A stretch of DNA of 64,000 nucleotides from Serpula lacrymans var. lacrymans S7.9 (GCF_000218685.1 NW_006763290.1:1820315-1884314); one strand, 5' to 3'. Shown: positions 11,346 through 23,604, numbered from the stretch's first letter. Notes: a model not told the origin generated them from the letters alone. Numbers and translations: made by a program.

Positions 11346-13200
11346 TGGTTCCCAGAAGTATTGTCATGGAGAACAATATTCTGAGGCAACGTCTCTGGAA
11401 GCGCTTCACCAGCTGCAGCGGATTCAACGAGGTGTAAGATGATTGTGATAGATTGCAAATCTAGAATGTTTCATTTATTGGGATCAACCAAGTTGCTGGA
11501 TAGACAGATTTATAAGTCAGCAGTAAAGATCCACTTGATTATGATATCATACATTATGCAATTTACCGCCATTATTGGAGTCTTCCCCTTTAATAAATTG
11601 TTTATAAGAGAATCCTTCCTAACATAACCAGTGTGTTCAATATCTAACTGTTGAAACCAGCTCTCCACTCTGGTGCACACCAAGTGAGTTATATACAGGC
11701 TTGGCATAGTTGAAGGTTATGAAAGTGGCTTTCTAGAGGTGATATACAGTGTAGGAGGTATTTGTGTGGGTATTGATGTCAAACTACTGGATCGTAAAAG
11801 TGAGATGATATGCATAGCTATGCAAAAATCATCTTCATCCAATGTATTATGATTCTACGTGTCCAAAAGCTGACTGCAGCTGGAGATAAGACCAAGTGAG
11901 CCAGAGGACAGTTCATTGCACAAACCATATTTGCAGGAGGCTTTCTACAGGAACACCTAGTTGTGAAAAGAAGCCCCATGCCTGTGCCACTGTAATGTTT
12001 GTTTGTTTTCAAAAAATGTCAGCATAATAGCTATGAAATATGATGTGCAATACTAACACTCTAGTGTCCCTTTTGTGGGATTCAATTGACAAAAAGTATC
12101 TACAAACCTCTTCTTATCTTCTGTTTGCAATATCCATATATCTGGTACATTCTTGTCGGTCATCCTACTTCTACTTGCACCAAAGCTGTTTACCACTGAA
12201 GGTTGCTGTTTTTGGTACTGCAATTGGCTAACTTCCAACAAAGAGAGAGGTGCACTTTGGTGCCCCATGCCTGCCTGCAATTATGTTAATGAGGAAAACG
12301 AATTAACAAAAACCACGGACTTGATTCAATTTTTGGTTTTCAGGTTGCACACTAAAGCTTGCACTTTGCAGGCAGTTGAATACAGCTTCCCCTATCCCTT
12401 GCTAATCAGAAGGTAAGTTGTATAGCATTTGATACTAATGTGCAAGCCCAACACACCTGAATATGACCTTGAGATTTTGCATGAGGAAGATAAGGCATAG
12501 ACTGATTACTCCTTTGGCGAACTGTTGTCAAGGAGTGATGACGTGGAATTGGAGGCCGTTGATCAACTTGAGATACGTGTACAGCCCATGTATTGCACAT
12601 TTCAATGTCCTGGACATTGATAGTTGTGTGCAATGGTACAGCTGCTGTTGCCATAGGCAGCATTTTGGAGGTTGAGTAAATGGGGGTATGCTAAAGTAGG
12701 CTCTGTAAATACTAAAAAATGTTAATAATGCAGACATATCACCAATGGTAAAGCTACACTTGCAGGCCTTTTGGTTTGTTTATCAAGTGTAATTGCCCAT
12801 CCTATAGGCTGACCAGGCGCTGACTGAGGCCTGAATTAATGTTCTAAGTGGTTTACTGCGCTGCTATTATGTTAGATGGCAAGCTGGTTGTGTTAATTGG
12901 TGCTGGTGCTACAGGAGTAATTATGCCATCTATGTTCACGGTTGGTGGGTGAGCATTGCAAGATGTGGAACTTGTCTATGAATCATATATATGTAAGTAC
13001 CAATTGAAAGAGTCCTCACAATATACACTCACCTCTACTGGACTATGATCTTCATTTCCTCCCCCCAATGTGACGGGACCAATACCCGACGTAGACAAAG
13101 GATTTGGAAATATCTAGGATGAGATTCATATATACTGAGCTGACAATGCACCACAGTGGAAACTGCAGTACTTACCTGTAATAATTGGTGCATCATCAAT
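11346..13200. other. Broken unknown exons, no gene model
   Basis: Short frames on both strands with splice-like borders but no family I recognise. Because gene-like blocks on both sides read on the minus strand, this stretch may hold further exons or introns of the same decayed locus. I cannot prove continuity. Confidence 0.3.
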
Positions 13201-13235
13201 TAACCACAGGGTATTTGGTCTATGCTAACCGGTTG

Positions 13236-13710
13236 TCAGTCGTGTTCGTGGGAGGTTTGCAGCGCTGAATTGCAGGATGGCAAAGATGCAACCTGCCAAA
13301 TGATTTTCAAAGATAGGCATGTTTTACCACTTGGACAACACTTACACTGTTTGTCCTTATCTGTTGCTTTTCTCCTTCGTTTCCTCTTTGTAATTTGGTT
13401 GTGGTGAAAATTTGTGTGTTGCTCCCTCCAATACATCGCCATGCTGAGGTAACACTATCAATAAAAGAAGATGAAGTCTGATGACAGTGAGTCTCAGCAG
13501 GACTTGGATGAAGGAAAGTAGTCAAATATGCTTACTTGGCTGTCCTCCTTTTGCTTATGGGATCTATCATCATCCTCCTGATCATCGGTTCTTGCTTTAC
13601 CTTTGTTTCTGACTTCTTTTAATACAGCCAGGTTGTGTGTCCTGCCAGATGTTGCAAGACCTTGCAAGATCCGCTTTCTTTTGGGCGGGTTCCTGAATGG
13701 AAAGGGGGGG
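13236..13710 (-). pseudogene. Unknown minus-strand gene fragment, Lys-rich
   Basis: Two coding blocks on the minus strand are separated by a probable intron (plus coordinates about 13450-13536, GTAAGC..GATAG). The first contains RILQGLATSGRTHNLAVLKE and a charged DDQEDDDRSHKQKEDSQ tail. The second contains YWREQHTNFHHNQITKRKRRR and a Cys cluster (CKCCPSGKTC). The basic segment could be nuclear or DNA binding; nothing specific is recognised. It may be the 5' part of the decayed locus that continues to 8.7 kb. Confidence 0.35.
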
Positions 13711-14246
13711 TAGTTAGTGACAGTACTGTTGTAACAAGTAGAAACAGAACCTGTTGTAGTGATGATTCCTCTGAGTACTATATAGACTTTGAAGTGTGGA
13801 AGCCTTGAAGCCAGGAGTCTTCAGAGGGTCTTTTCCCCAATATAGAGCCAACACTGAATTCACCCTCAGCAGGGTGTGGATCATGTGGATCCATCAATAT
13901 CAAAGATAATTGAATGCTCACCTCTCATATTATGATTTATCATAGATATAGTGTAAAAGAAGCAGATTTGTGGACAGTAAATCTGAATCCAAAAATTGAC
14001 ACCAAAAAATGAACACAAGACAAACTGTTCCAAGTTAGAAATGCTGAACAATATGGAAAATGCTCCACCAGGTACCAATAAGGTTTAAATCCACTGTTGA
14101 ACAAATACATGTATTTGTTGTTTGCTGAACCATATCTAAATTGATATATGAGTGTTAGTGAGTTGAAGATGCGGTGAGAGTTGACTCAGCAAGAATACTA
14201 GAGGTTGTCACGTACCTAATGTGGAAATTGCTAGAGTCACTCTAAA

Positions 14247-15350
14247 TTGATTGGTACTACGTCCGACCTCAAGATTGCCAGTGGCGGCATATACCAAACA
14301 ATCTATTCACAATCACTGTGCCAGTCAATTTTGCCCTTAAGGTCTTTATTCACACCTACTTATAGCTTACCAAAGTATGCATATAAAGTTCTGCCGTGTA
14401 CATCAATAGACAATGCCATCAATAGTATAGTATACATGTTTTCACGCTACCACTGTCAGTATTTTCCTCCCTCGACTAATTGTCGACTTGACAGTCCCGA
14501 GAGAAGCCCCAGTCCCAATGTCAGTAAAGCCACCACATGCAAGCTATTCAAAATAAATCACATAGAAACTACGCCACTGTCGCATGAGGAGCATCCTCTT
14601 TCTGAACAAAAGGGTCCACTCTAAGTGCAGTCAAGCCCCAATAGTGAGTCATTCAACAGGTAAGTGTTGCATCACTCTTTCCATGACCATGGTCTGTTAC
14701 GACTATCAGGCAAAAAGTGCTTTAGATCGCCACTACTCCGTGGTGATGTTGTTATACACGGCAGTGGAACCAATCAAAAAGTCCATGGGACTAATCAGAA
14801 AACACATGAAACTAATCAACCATCAAGTAAGTTAAGTCAAAAAAATTTCGATTTTTTGCCTTACTCTCATGATCTGTTTTAGAATATATAGCTATTAGAA
14901 CTACCGCACAACATTTTGATGGTGGATATGCTAGACCCGACCCTTTGTTGATACCTGCTCCTCGAGGACCCCTGTCAAAACCTAGCTCCGGTGGATATAC
15001 ACTATCCAACGAGCTAAAATGGGATCGGACAATGTACATCCAAATTCAGGTAAGCTTAGACCTTCTTTAGATTGAGTGCCTTAGTCTTACTGAAAACTGT
15101 GGATCTAGGAAGGTTTGCATGAACTATGCAAAGAGCATTTAGAGACGACTTTCCCTTACTGTGAACCGAGCAGTGATGTGCGTATAACGTTCTTAACAGT
15201 GGTAGCCCTGTTGATCATCGGCTTTCTCGTACACCACTAATAAACCATTTTACAGGCTAGACACATTCTTAACAGTGGTAGCCCTGTTGACCATCGGCTT
15301 TCTCGTACACCATTGATAAACCATTTTACAGGCTAGACATGGATTTTTGG
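14247..15350 (+). pseudogene. Unknown multi-exon gene, broken
   Basis: Plus-strand blocks with plausible splice sites: a Ser/Pro-rich block to 14624, another around 14664-14880, and a well-coded block at about 14890-15048 (RPDPLLIPAPRGPLSKP, LSNELKWDRTMYIQIQ). The last ends at a good donor (CAG/GTAAGC) at 15049, and after a short intron EGLHELCKEHLETTFPYC follows from about 15110. Frames do not all connect. I recognise no family. The putative last intron carries a 76-bp tandem duplication. Confidence 0.35.
15190..15341 (+). repeat. 76-bp tandem duplication (2 copies)
   Basis: Two adjacent units start TTCTTAACAGTGGTAG at 15190 and 15266 and end GGCTAGAC. They differ at only a few bases (GATCATC/GACCATC and CACTAATAA/CATTGATAA). 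Each unit contains TTTTACAG, a possible 3' splice site, so the duplication doubled a candidate acceptor. Confidence 0.9.
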
Positions 15351-16612
15351 TACTCAAAACCTACAAAGGAACATGGCCAGCGCGGGATTTTGCTACCATG
15401 TACCTCAAAAACACCTCTTGCCAATAGAGATGAAAGCTCAGATGCCCAGTTTCTTGACCATAATTATATAACTGTACATTGGTTATGAAACCGGCTGTAG
15501 TTTTTAATGTACAATAGTATGAAAGTTTACATGGGAATGATATTGTTTACAGTCACAAAAGTGCAACTCAATAGTAACCCAATGATGATCCTCCTCATCA
15601 TTTGATTATGAGATCTTTGGACGTTTCTAAGGCCAATATTATAAGATTGAATTTTACCTGAGCAAGGACTCTCACCATATTAGAATTAGATCCACTTGTG
15701 TCCAATGAGTGTTTAGTTTCCAACCAAGCTTCAGAGGCTTGTCAGGCTGGAAATGCAAGAACGAGTTCAATAATTGTACCTGGGCCTTGTTCTTGTTCTG
15801 CAGTGTCAGCTCCAAAGACAAGGCATTAAATGAATACCCACACACCTCCTGCTGAATGTGCTCAAGAGACTTTTCCAGTTTGCGAATAGAAGCCCTTTCT
15901 GCTTGAACTGATGCCCTAGTGCTCATAAGTTTACTGACAAGCGCGTTAGGCATGCTTTCAAAGATTGGCGATGGAAGTGGATGGAGAGCAGTAATATCAG
16001 ATGTGGTGGAGGCGCAAGGAGGACAAGTTGCCAGGGACCAGGTAGTGTTGGATTTGGCATAAGTTTACCTGCCAACAGTTGATGAGAGTTATTTGCTATG
16101 GCACAGCAAATACAAGACTTTCCATATTCTTGTATGTCTTTGACCATGCAAGGTCACATGTAATTTCTGGAGATCAACTCCATAGTTCATTACCACCCAG
16201 AGTGCCCAGCCACTGGTATGTCATGATGTCTGTCTATTGCCTTGATCCTTGCAGACTAAGGCACATAGATTTTGTCTTTATAATAAAAGATCTCATCTGC
16301 CCATAAATAATGTTTATTGCCATCAAGGTGTGCCTTCTCTTCTGATGAGATGTCTTTCCTGAAGACTTCTAGAAGATTGTGTTAGTTTTGGTGATTCTGC
16401 ACCTTTGTGCTACCTATATATTCTCATTCCTTTCTCTATCTATTCTTCTATCATTCACTATTGATTGTGTTCTCTATTATTTTGCCTTTGTGGCTGCTTT
16501 GTTTACCTTTGTTTACAAAACTTCGGACAGTACTGCAGAGTCTAATGCTTTCTATTCTCTAGTTACTCACATTGGACTCTAGTTCCAGTCCCTGATTGCT
16601 CTCAGCAAGTGG
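15351..16612. other. Intergenic, no supported gene
   Basis: Only short unrelated frames are seen. A minus-strand frame at 15672-15953 has a heptad-like segment (RASVQAERASIRKLEKSLE), suggesting a short coiled coil, but no context supports a gene. Confidence 0.35.
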
Positions 16613-17542
16613 CTAGACACTTCCTTCAAGCTTTGTTCTTAATAAATTGTGACCCTGCCTAATCCTAACATTGGAAACACTGGATTGATCTATGAGGGTA
16701 ACACCTTTGTTATCATCTTTGATGCTGTTGGCGTGATCTTCTCTCTTGGATAAAACATCCACTTTTCTGATAGAAGTTCCTGGCTTATGGATTAATTTAT
16801 AATTAATTCTAGACAAGTATACCACATAGCGGGCCTATCTTTGATTCAAGTCCCGGACTGTCATAAAATACTCCATATTCTTATGATTAGTCCAAATTTC
16901 AAATTGATGTCTAGCATCTCTTTGTTATGAATTTGATAGTTGCGCTCTGTAGGCAACAAACTATGCAATAAATAGGTACAAGGCCTCCAAAGTTTGTCAG
17001 GGCATATAATTGACAGAACAGCTTCAGTAGCAAAATCAGAAGAGCTGGGTTCTAGCCGGAACTCTTTGTCTAATTCTGGAAATGTTAATATGGGCGCTGT
17101 TTTAAATGCTTCCTTAAGCTTGTCAAAAGCTTCTTGTGACAAATTATGGTATTTGTTTATAGTATGAGAAAACATGCAGTGGCCAGGGCTTGAACCTGGG
17201 ACTCCAGCTTTCATGGTCTGGTGCTTTACCAACTAAGCTACCAAGGTGTACTTGGAAAGCATACTGATTGGTTGCATGCCCAGAAGGTCCAGAATCACTG
17301 TACACGGGTGCGGATCCCATTGTGTGTTCTGATATCTTATTCTATGGGGCCCCAATGCCATCCTTTTTTGTGAGATCATTCAACCGTCTCTTGACTTTTG
17401 CAATGTTTTTGAGAAATATTTGGTAGAAGTTGCCTAAGCCAAGAAAGGCCCTCACTCCTTTGACACAAGTAGGTTCTGGCCATTCTAAAATAGCTTGAAC
17501 TTTCTCAGGATTCATCCTGATTCTGTTCTGGCCAATAACCAT
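16613..17542 (-). mobile_element. Ty3/gypsy RT-RNase H remnant
   Basis: Reading leftward, the order is the end of the RT thumb (RMNPEKVQAILEWPEP..GVRAFLGLGNFYQIFL..LNDLTKKDG), then RNase H (QEAFDKLKEAFKTAPIL..SSDFATEAVLS..LLPTERNYQIHNKEML), then YKLIHKPGTSIRKVDVLSK, the usual H-x-P-G motif before integrase. Stops and frame changes make it inactive. About 190 bp of foreign sequence (about 17150-17341) splits the RT and RNase H parts exactly where the KKD motif should be followed by the QEAF segment. LTRs, protease and integrase are absent. Confidence 0.85.
17177..17245 (-). tRNA. tRNA-Met-like pseudogene inside gypsy remnant
   Basis: On the minus strand there is a D arm (GCTT/AAGC with AGTTGGTA), an anticodon arm CCAG..CTGG holding CAT, and a perfect T stem CCAGG/CCTGG around TTCAAGC. 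The acceptor stem pairs at only 4 of 7 positions and the anticodon loop is 8 nt, so it is not functional. It is part of the ~190-bp insert in the gypsy remnant and is probably the head of a tRNA-derived SINE. I found no clear target duplication. Confidence 0.5.
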
Positions 17543-17544
17543 AC

Positions 17545-20500
17545 TGCGTTAGGAAAACATGGTTTGGCTATAAGTGCTAAAAAGTGTACACTACTTTGTA
17601 CTTTCTGTTATTATAGCAAATATATTTGTCATATCAGTTTATATCAATTAGTACAATTAGTAGACAGTCAGTTGCTCTATAGTATACTATAGCTCACTAT
17701 ATCGCTCTAAGTACTAAATATTATTGTATTATAGCAAACTATGGCATAATGAATTGCTCTAAATAGCAAATAATACTGTGCTATAGCATACTATATTGGT
17801 CTGAATGATAAATAATGTAGTTTTATAGCAAATAAAGCCAACTAAAGCACTAATCCAGTACTCCGTACAACTACCGCTATTGATCATTTGCTATCCCCTA
17901 CTTCCCTCAATACTCCCATCAGATCTGTTCCTCCTAGTGTAGTTAACCAGGATCCCCAGGTTTTTCAGCCGCCCCACAACTTGTGGCTTGTTAATCCCAC
18001 AGCAAATGACCCTCTGACCGATCCCTGTCTTTGCATGTTAGAATGTTACAAGAATATTCCTCACAATGAAGTAGACAACTATGAAATTATCAAGGTTTAT
18101 GTTAACTCATTTGTGTGGTAACAAGATCCTACATATGTTTTCCAATTTGGATGCAGACACAGTCGATGATGAAGCTGTGGATGCTGAACAAAAAATTCAT
18201 CTGTGAGCATCCAGACAGTTGCGGTTTCAGTAAGCTCCATATTTTGATCTCATTAGGTTTATGATAATTACTTTTTTTTAAATATACCTATGTAGCTTTC
18301 TATGTTTCTCACCAAGAAGTTTGCATGGATCAGCACTTCCTTGAACTAACCAGGACTAGGATCCAAAACATTCATACCAACGATAAAAGACACACTGCAA
18401 CAATTGTAGATGGACCACGTCCCAAAAACAAGGGAAAGGCAAACAAGAGGAAATCTTCACAAAAAAGGTAAAGGTAGGCAACAAAAAGAGCCATCAGAAG
18501 ATCAACCAAGTTGACCCTCCTACAATGCGCAATACATAGATAGTCACACTCAGTCAGTAGAAGAGACAAAAGCAATACTCAATCGGCTTCATTCTCGACC
18601 TGGTGATATTTCATTTGCACATGCACATACATTTGACAAATTTGTAAGATTCAAGTTCCACATCAGGGGTGCTATTACTAATCTCATTTAGGGTAATGTT
18701 TTAGGCCTGTACAACAACCCTGCTTTTGAGGAGGTCTTGCACTGTATTCTTCTCTTACCTTTTGAGCGAGTGCTCACCTGAACTGACTGGCATGAGCTGG
18801 GTATGATCCCTTTGGCAGCCTATGCACATGCTGTTACATTGGTTAGTTTGTCATGATTCTTATACACTGTCACTCACATAGGTTTCACAGATATCTCATT
18901 CGTTCCATCAGCTGTGGTCGGGTACCCGCGCAACTTTGCCAAGGCTTACATGGAGGGAATACAAGGGCCCGGTTTTTATTGACACTTTGAACCACTTACA
19001 ACAGCAGGCTATGGTAAATCAGGCATTCAATCAATATAGAACAGAGTTACATGGTATTTCCCTTGCGCAGACTTGGTGAGTTTCAGCTGTGTGGGACATT
19101 TATTAAGCAACTACTTACAATTATTATTATTTTTTAGCAACTCTAATTTTTCTCATTCACCAAGTACCCCTGCTCTCGTAGCCAATCAGGGTACAACAGT
19201 TGACAATCCTGCACTACTATCATCAACCACTGTGCTCCCAGTTCCAGTTCCAGCTGCCGCTTTCTATTCTGTTACCTCTTTAACAGCTCAAGCTAATGCT
19301 GTTAGTTCTGTTAGTGTTGCACCCCTTGTGACCACAATCACTGCCATTCAGTCCGACATTGGTCAACCCGTCAGTGCGCCAAATGTGATATTTGATGTCA
19401 ATAATGGTGTGTTGAATTATTTTTCCCCCCTGTGAGTTGTATACTGTTGGTTTACATTGCTTTCATAGATCTCTAAGAGGCGAATACCACAATGCCAACC
19501 ATTTCACCATCCGTGTCCAATGCGGGTTATGCTGATTTAGGTGGTTACCAGTCTTTTGTTCATCGCAACCTAAGGCCACGCAGGAGGAGGTACTCATTTT
19601 AGTTGCTCCTACATCTATATCAATTTATTTATATGATACATGGTTGTTTTCTGCTTCTCTGACCCTGATATAGTAGTAAATCTAGTGTTTAAAATACATT
19701 TACTGCTCATTTGCCTCAATTGAAACCTACTGTGAATCCAAATTACCAATATCTTAGTCTTGTTGTCAACGGGTCATTATTGATACCATTGGACTTGAAG
19801 TGAAGGTGTGCGGCGTGTGGGATTGAATGAATAGTAAGCACTGGATGTCACTGAGTGAACCATGGACACAACAAGAAAGATTTCCCGATGCTGTGCCTGG
19901 CAGCAAAAGGGAGTGGAGTAGGATGTGGTGGGCAATGAGGAGAGGCCAAGTGCAAAGCTGCTCAACACCACAAATTTGGAGGGACAATCTTGTACTTGCG
20001 TCTACTTTGGGGGTGCTCCCTGGTGGTTGTCCAAGAGCAAGGATATGATTGTGTTGTCAAGTGTGAAGGAGCAAAAGGAAGTGGGTATGGCTAAATCAAC
20101 TAACAGCCCAATAGTGCAGCAGTATCTTGGCTATGTTTTATTCCTGAACAAGATACCACCAATGTAATTTGCACCGTGCCTATGGCAGTATTAGACTATA
20201 TGTCAATCCAATGGACTCCCTGCTTCTGCCTGTGGGCAGACCCCCCCAAGCGGTGTCTGAGCCCCATGCACTCTCATCCTCTGACTGTCGGGTCATTGGG
20301 GATGTGCGGAAACTCAAATTTGCAAATGATTCTCATTGGCTCGTGTCAAGAATGGTTACTGATAATCTTTTTAAGTGAGTCAACAAATGGAAATGTGCCT
20401 TGCTTGATTGCAAAAAGCCAGAGCTTAGAGCACCGGTAGACTGGGACAGCTATGCGGTTAAAGACCAAATAGTGCAACCTTTTGAAAGTATGGAGATTGG

Positions 20501-22470
20501 CTGGGATTGAACTAAAAAGAATATATCCCACGTCCAGTATTATCTCTGTGCCCCCCGGTACTGACACAATAATTTTGATGTTCAAAGTTTTAACGACATA
20601 CTAATGAAGTAAAACCTGCAGATGATTTGCTGCATTTGAAATGTTATATATTTGGATGGAGTTATGTGATCTCACACTAACCTAACCATACATTATCACG
20701 CTAAGTCTATTCTTGGAATAATGACCTGATAAAGTCTGATTAGAGAACTAAACAACTCTAACCTTATCTAACCGACCAAATTGCGCAAAGGCTGACATAA
20801 GAACTCGGCCTATTATGGACCAAACCTTTAACGACCCTCTAGGGGGGCCCAATGTTATCGGAAGAACTTCATAAATGCCTGCGCACTCCCAAAAGGATAG
20901 TGGCGCTAGGCTGCTAAATGATTTGAGAGAGTCGACTAGTTTACATAATGCAAACTCGCTATCCTCACCCAACTTAGTAGGGTAATTGGAATGTCCCCCC
21001 GGCCATTGCGTCCATGGGCTAAGTGTGGAATTGCCCACATTGGTTGCACTTGCGATCAGAGCAAACCTTCTATCCAAAAAGGGATGGCAGGTGTTTGGCA
21101 ATAAGGCATATGGTATTCATAGTTTTGGATATGGATTTTGATTTTAGTTTAGGGGCAAAGACAATACTGTCCCCCAGCAAATTAAGGACAAGTAAAATCA
21201 AGATACCTGAACGGTTATCTACCCCCGGTGCCTACGTAAACCGGACCAGTAGATAAGAAAAGATTTAGATCTAATCAGATGACCGCAGATCAAAAATGAG
21301 TGTTAAAGCACGTCCAGCAAATAAGGCCGAGTACCAATACTTTAGCGCCTGGCAACCCCGGACCAAGGCACGTGACCAAATAGGCATGCGCTTATGGAAC
21401 ATTCGAGAAGGAATGACGCGTGATCATGCACGTGACTTGAGATATATACACAATTGGTCCACACCTTATGGCATGATTATGGCGCCTTCTACTGCTGGTA
21501 TGCGTGTAATCAAGTGATGTTACTTACTACAGACACGGCAAGACCTACTGTAATGCCAAGGACAAAATCCATAGCTTGAGTTTGGATTGACATTAGCTGT
21601 GAAATGGTGATAAGTCTATTATTGTACCAATCAATAGAAGTTGCTGGATCTACATACCTGGTAATTGGATCAATCAAGCTGCTGGTATTGTGGTTGAGGT
21701 TGAGGGTTGTCACGTATACTCTACAACAGCTATCTACAGAGTGTAAATGTTAATGGCTTGTATTCAATAGAATGTGCGGTAGGTGTTAATGATTGAAGCT
21801 GAATGATATATCTAATGTATTTCTTGAGGGTTTTGTAGTTACATTGATCATATTACAAGACCTAGAAAAGTGAAAAATATATGAAATAACTCGTTTTGTG
21901 GATATAAAAAACTTACTGTTTGCTATATCCGTCTACTGCAGAGTTCCCAAAAACCAAAAAAAAGGTCCCTGCTAACTAGTACTACAGCATTTTCTGGGGA
22001 TCCGATATAAAAATGTGGGATACGCTGGCATACAACCAGGATTATGAAGGCTCTGTTTGTATTCCATTAGTCAAGAATCCTTGAGCTTCATGTAACCTAC
22101 TTGGTAATAGAGAATAGAGTTATCATTTCCAGTCAAATAGACATTTATATGATGTTGTTGTGACCTTCAAGTTTTACAAGCAAAAAGTGGCAATTCAATA
22201 TGATGGTATTGATCAATCAGTCCAGCCGCTGAGTTTAAAAGTAGTTCTCACACACAGATATTGGTATCTGGACACGCCATTCTCCTGCTCAGTTTTAACC
22301 AATTTACCAATTCTACCAGTGTATTATTTTGGGACAGCCTTTTTTGCAGTCCTTTACTGATGACTCATGGCTCAAAAAGACTTTATTCCATGCTCCGGAC
22401 AAAGAACCTCAAAGACTCGCGAGTCAGGATTAAAGGTCACTATTTCAGGTTGTCAAAAGGTTGTGGTAGG
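17545..22470. other. Gene-poor tract with CTATAG-rich repeat and relic frames
   Basis: The first 300 bp (17560-17860) are full of CTATAG/TATAGC words like those in the element at 39.47-41.0 kb. Plus-strand blocks at about 17888-18121 and 19073-19435 (a Thr/Ser/Val-rich PAAAFYSVTSLTAQANAV stretch) look like relic exons of unknown type. From about 20.7 to 21.5 kb the sequence is richer in G+C and CpG than its surroundings, yet I recognise no protein. No LTR pair or RNA gene was found. Confidence 0.35.
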
Positions 22471-22475
22471 AGTTT

Positions 22476-22861
22476 TGTCACGACTTGAACCAGAAGCGCT
22501 AGTCTGAGCGCTAGTTTCCTTTTTTCACTTTCTTTGATATCTGATCACATGACAGATAAGATATGTTAAGCTGCTGCTTTAGCGCGGATAACATAATACG
22601 TAGTTATATCAGATCACGTGACCATCACGTGACAAGAGTCTAGAACCATTACAAAGAACATCAGTCAGCGCCTCATGGCTGCTGCATGTTAGCTCAGTCA
22701 GCGCCTCATGGCTGACTTTCAGAAACATATATATAGTAGGCCATCATGTACATACTTTCCTCAGTTGTTGATTAATTCTCAATCGCTATCTTGTAACGCT
22801 ACTTGTTTGATTTGAGCCTTCATCCCTCCGTTAACTCGGTACAGGGGATAAGGGTTTTACA
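22476..22861 (+). repeat. 5' LTR of the chromovirus
   Basis: 386 bp, TGTCACGACT...GTTTTACA. U3 has two CACGTG E-boxes (22615-22620, 22626-22631) and a tandem CAGCGCCTCATGGCT unit. A 33-bp segment (22681-22713) is absent from the 3' LTR, consistent with loss or gain of one repeat unit. A 25-bp segment at 22565-22589 recurs exactly at 24816-24840, at the gag-pol junction. Confidence 0.95.
22728..22735 (+). promoter_or_regulatory. TATA box of the chromovirus LTR
   Basis: TATATATA lies about 30 bp before CAGTTGTTGATT (22762-22773), the predicted RNA 5' end. That spacing fits a eukaryotic TATA promoter. It agrees with the independent evidence from primer-site complementarity that transcription starts there. 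Confidence 0.65.
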
Positions 22862-22874
22862 CAATCAACAACTG
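22862..22874 (+). other. Primer-binding site, self-priming type
   Basis: Directly after the 5' LTR comes CAATCAACAACTG. Its last 12 nt are the exact reverse complement of CAGTTGTTGATT at 22762-22773, the predicted 5' end of the element RNA. No tRNA 3'-end match (such as TGG...) is seen. Tf1-type elements prime reverse transcription with a fragment of their own RNA 5' end annealed here. The complementarity is seen; the mechanism is inferred. Confidence 0.75.
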
Positions 22875-22889
22875 CCACAAGTACCGTTT

Positions 22890-23099
22890 ATGAATATAAC
22901 AGCAACAATCCTAACCACCATCATCGTCACCATCATCATCATCTTACTCATCCTAAACCTACTCAGACGTTCAAACCAAACTGTCACCACCCTCCCACTT
23001 CATCACCTACCCACTCGCCCCGACACCATCTTATCATTTTTCCCTGCCAACATCTCTCCCTCCTCATCCCAAGACTCATTTGTAACCATCCCCCTGTAA
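22890..23099 (+). CDS. Leader ORF with a predicted membrane helix
   Basis: A 69-codon frame starts at the first ATG after the primer site and ends before gag. Residues 3-24 are almost entirely Ile/Thr/Leu/Val (MNITATILTTIIVTIIIILL), an evident transmembrane or signal-anchor segment, followed by a basic LLRRS and a Ser/Pro-rich tail. I know of no standard chromovirus protein here. It might be an upstream ORF that limits gag translation, or chance: a CATCATCAC-type simple repeat drives the Ile/Thr content. Confidence 0.35.
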   Translation: MNITATILTTIIVTIIIILLILNLLRRSNQTVTTLPLHHLPTRPDTILSFFPANISPSSSQDSFVTIPL

Positions 23100-23604
23100 A
23101 TACATTTTATATCACTATAATCTCTTTGGTGTGGAACCATTGGGATTTTCTCGGTTTTACATAGTTTCATTTTCGATTTCCTCTGACCAGGCCGCGCATT
23201 TGCGTCCGCCAGTCGGGAGAAGGACTGAAAGCTTAATAAGCTGGTCACATTGGGACAACTGTTCGGACCCCAATTTATCACTATACTTTTTACATAAAAT
23301 TCGTAAAATACAAAAATAGTTACCATACCTACATAGTCAGTAGTGGGCTGAAGAGGACCACTTTGACTCAAAGAGAACAGATAGACTACTAGGATCTTAG
23401 AAAGCGGTGTATCGATCCTGCTTATCACTGGTGAACTCCTTTCTATGCTTAGTAGAGATTTTTACATTTGGATCGGAGAGCAACACATTTACTCTCAAGA
23501 TTACGTATTCAGAGGGCAATTCCCCCTACCAGAAATAGAACCCATCAGAAACCCATCCCCTTTGATCAAATCCGAAACTCCCCCTCCTCCCCGACTCACA
23601 TTCA

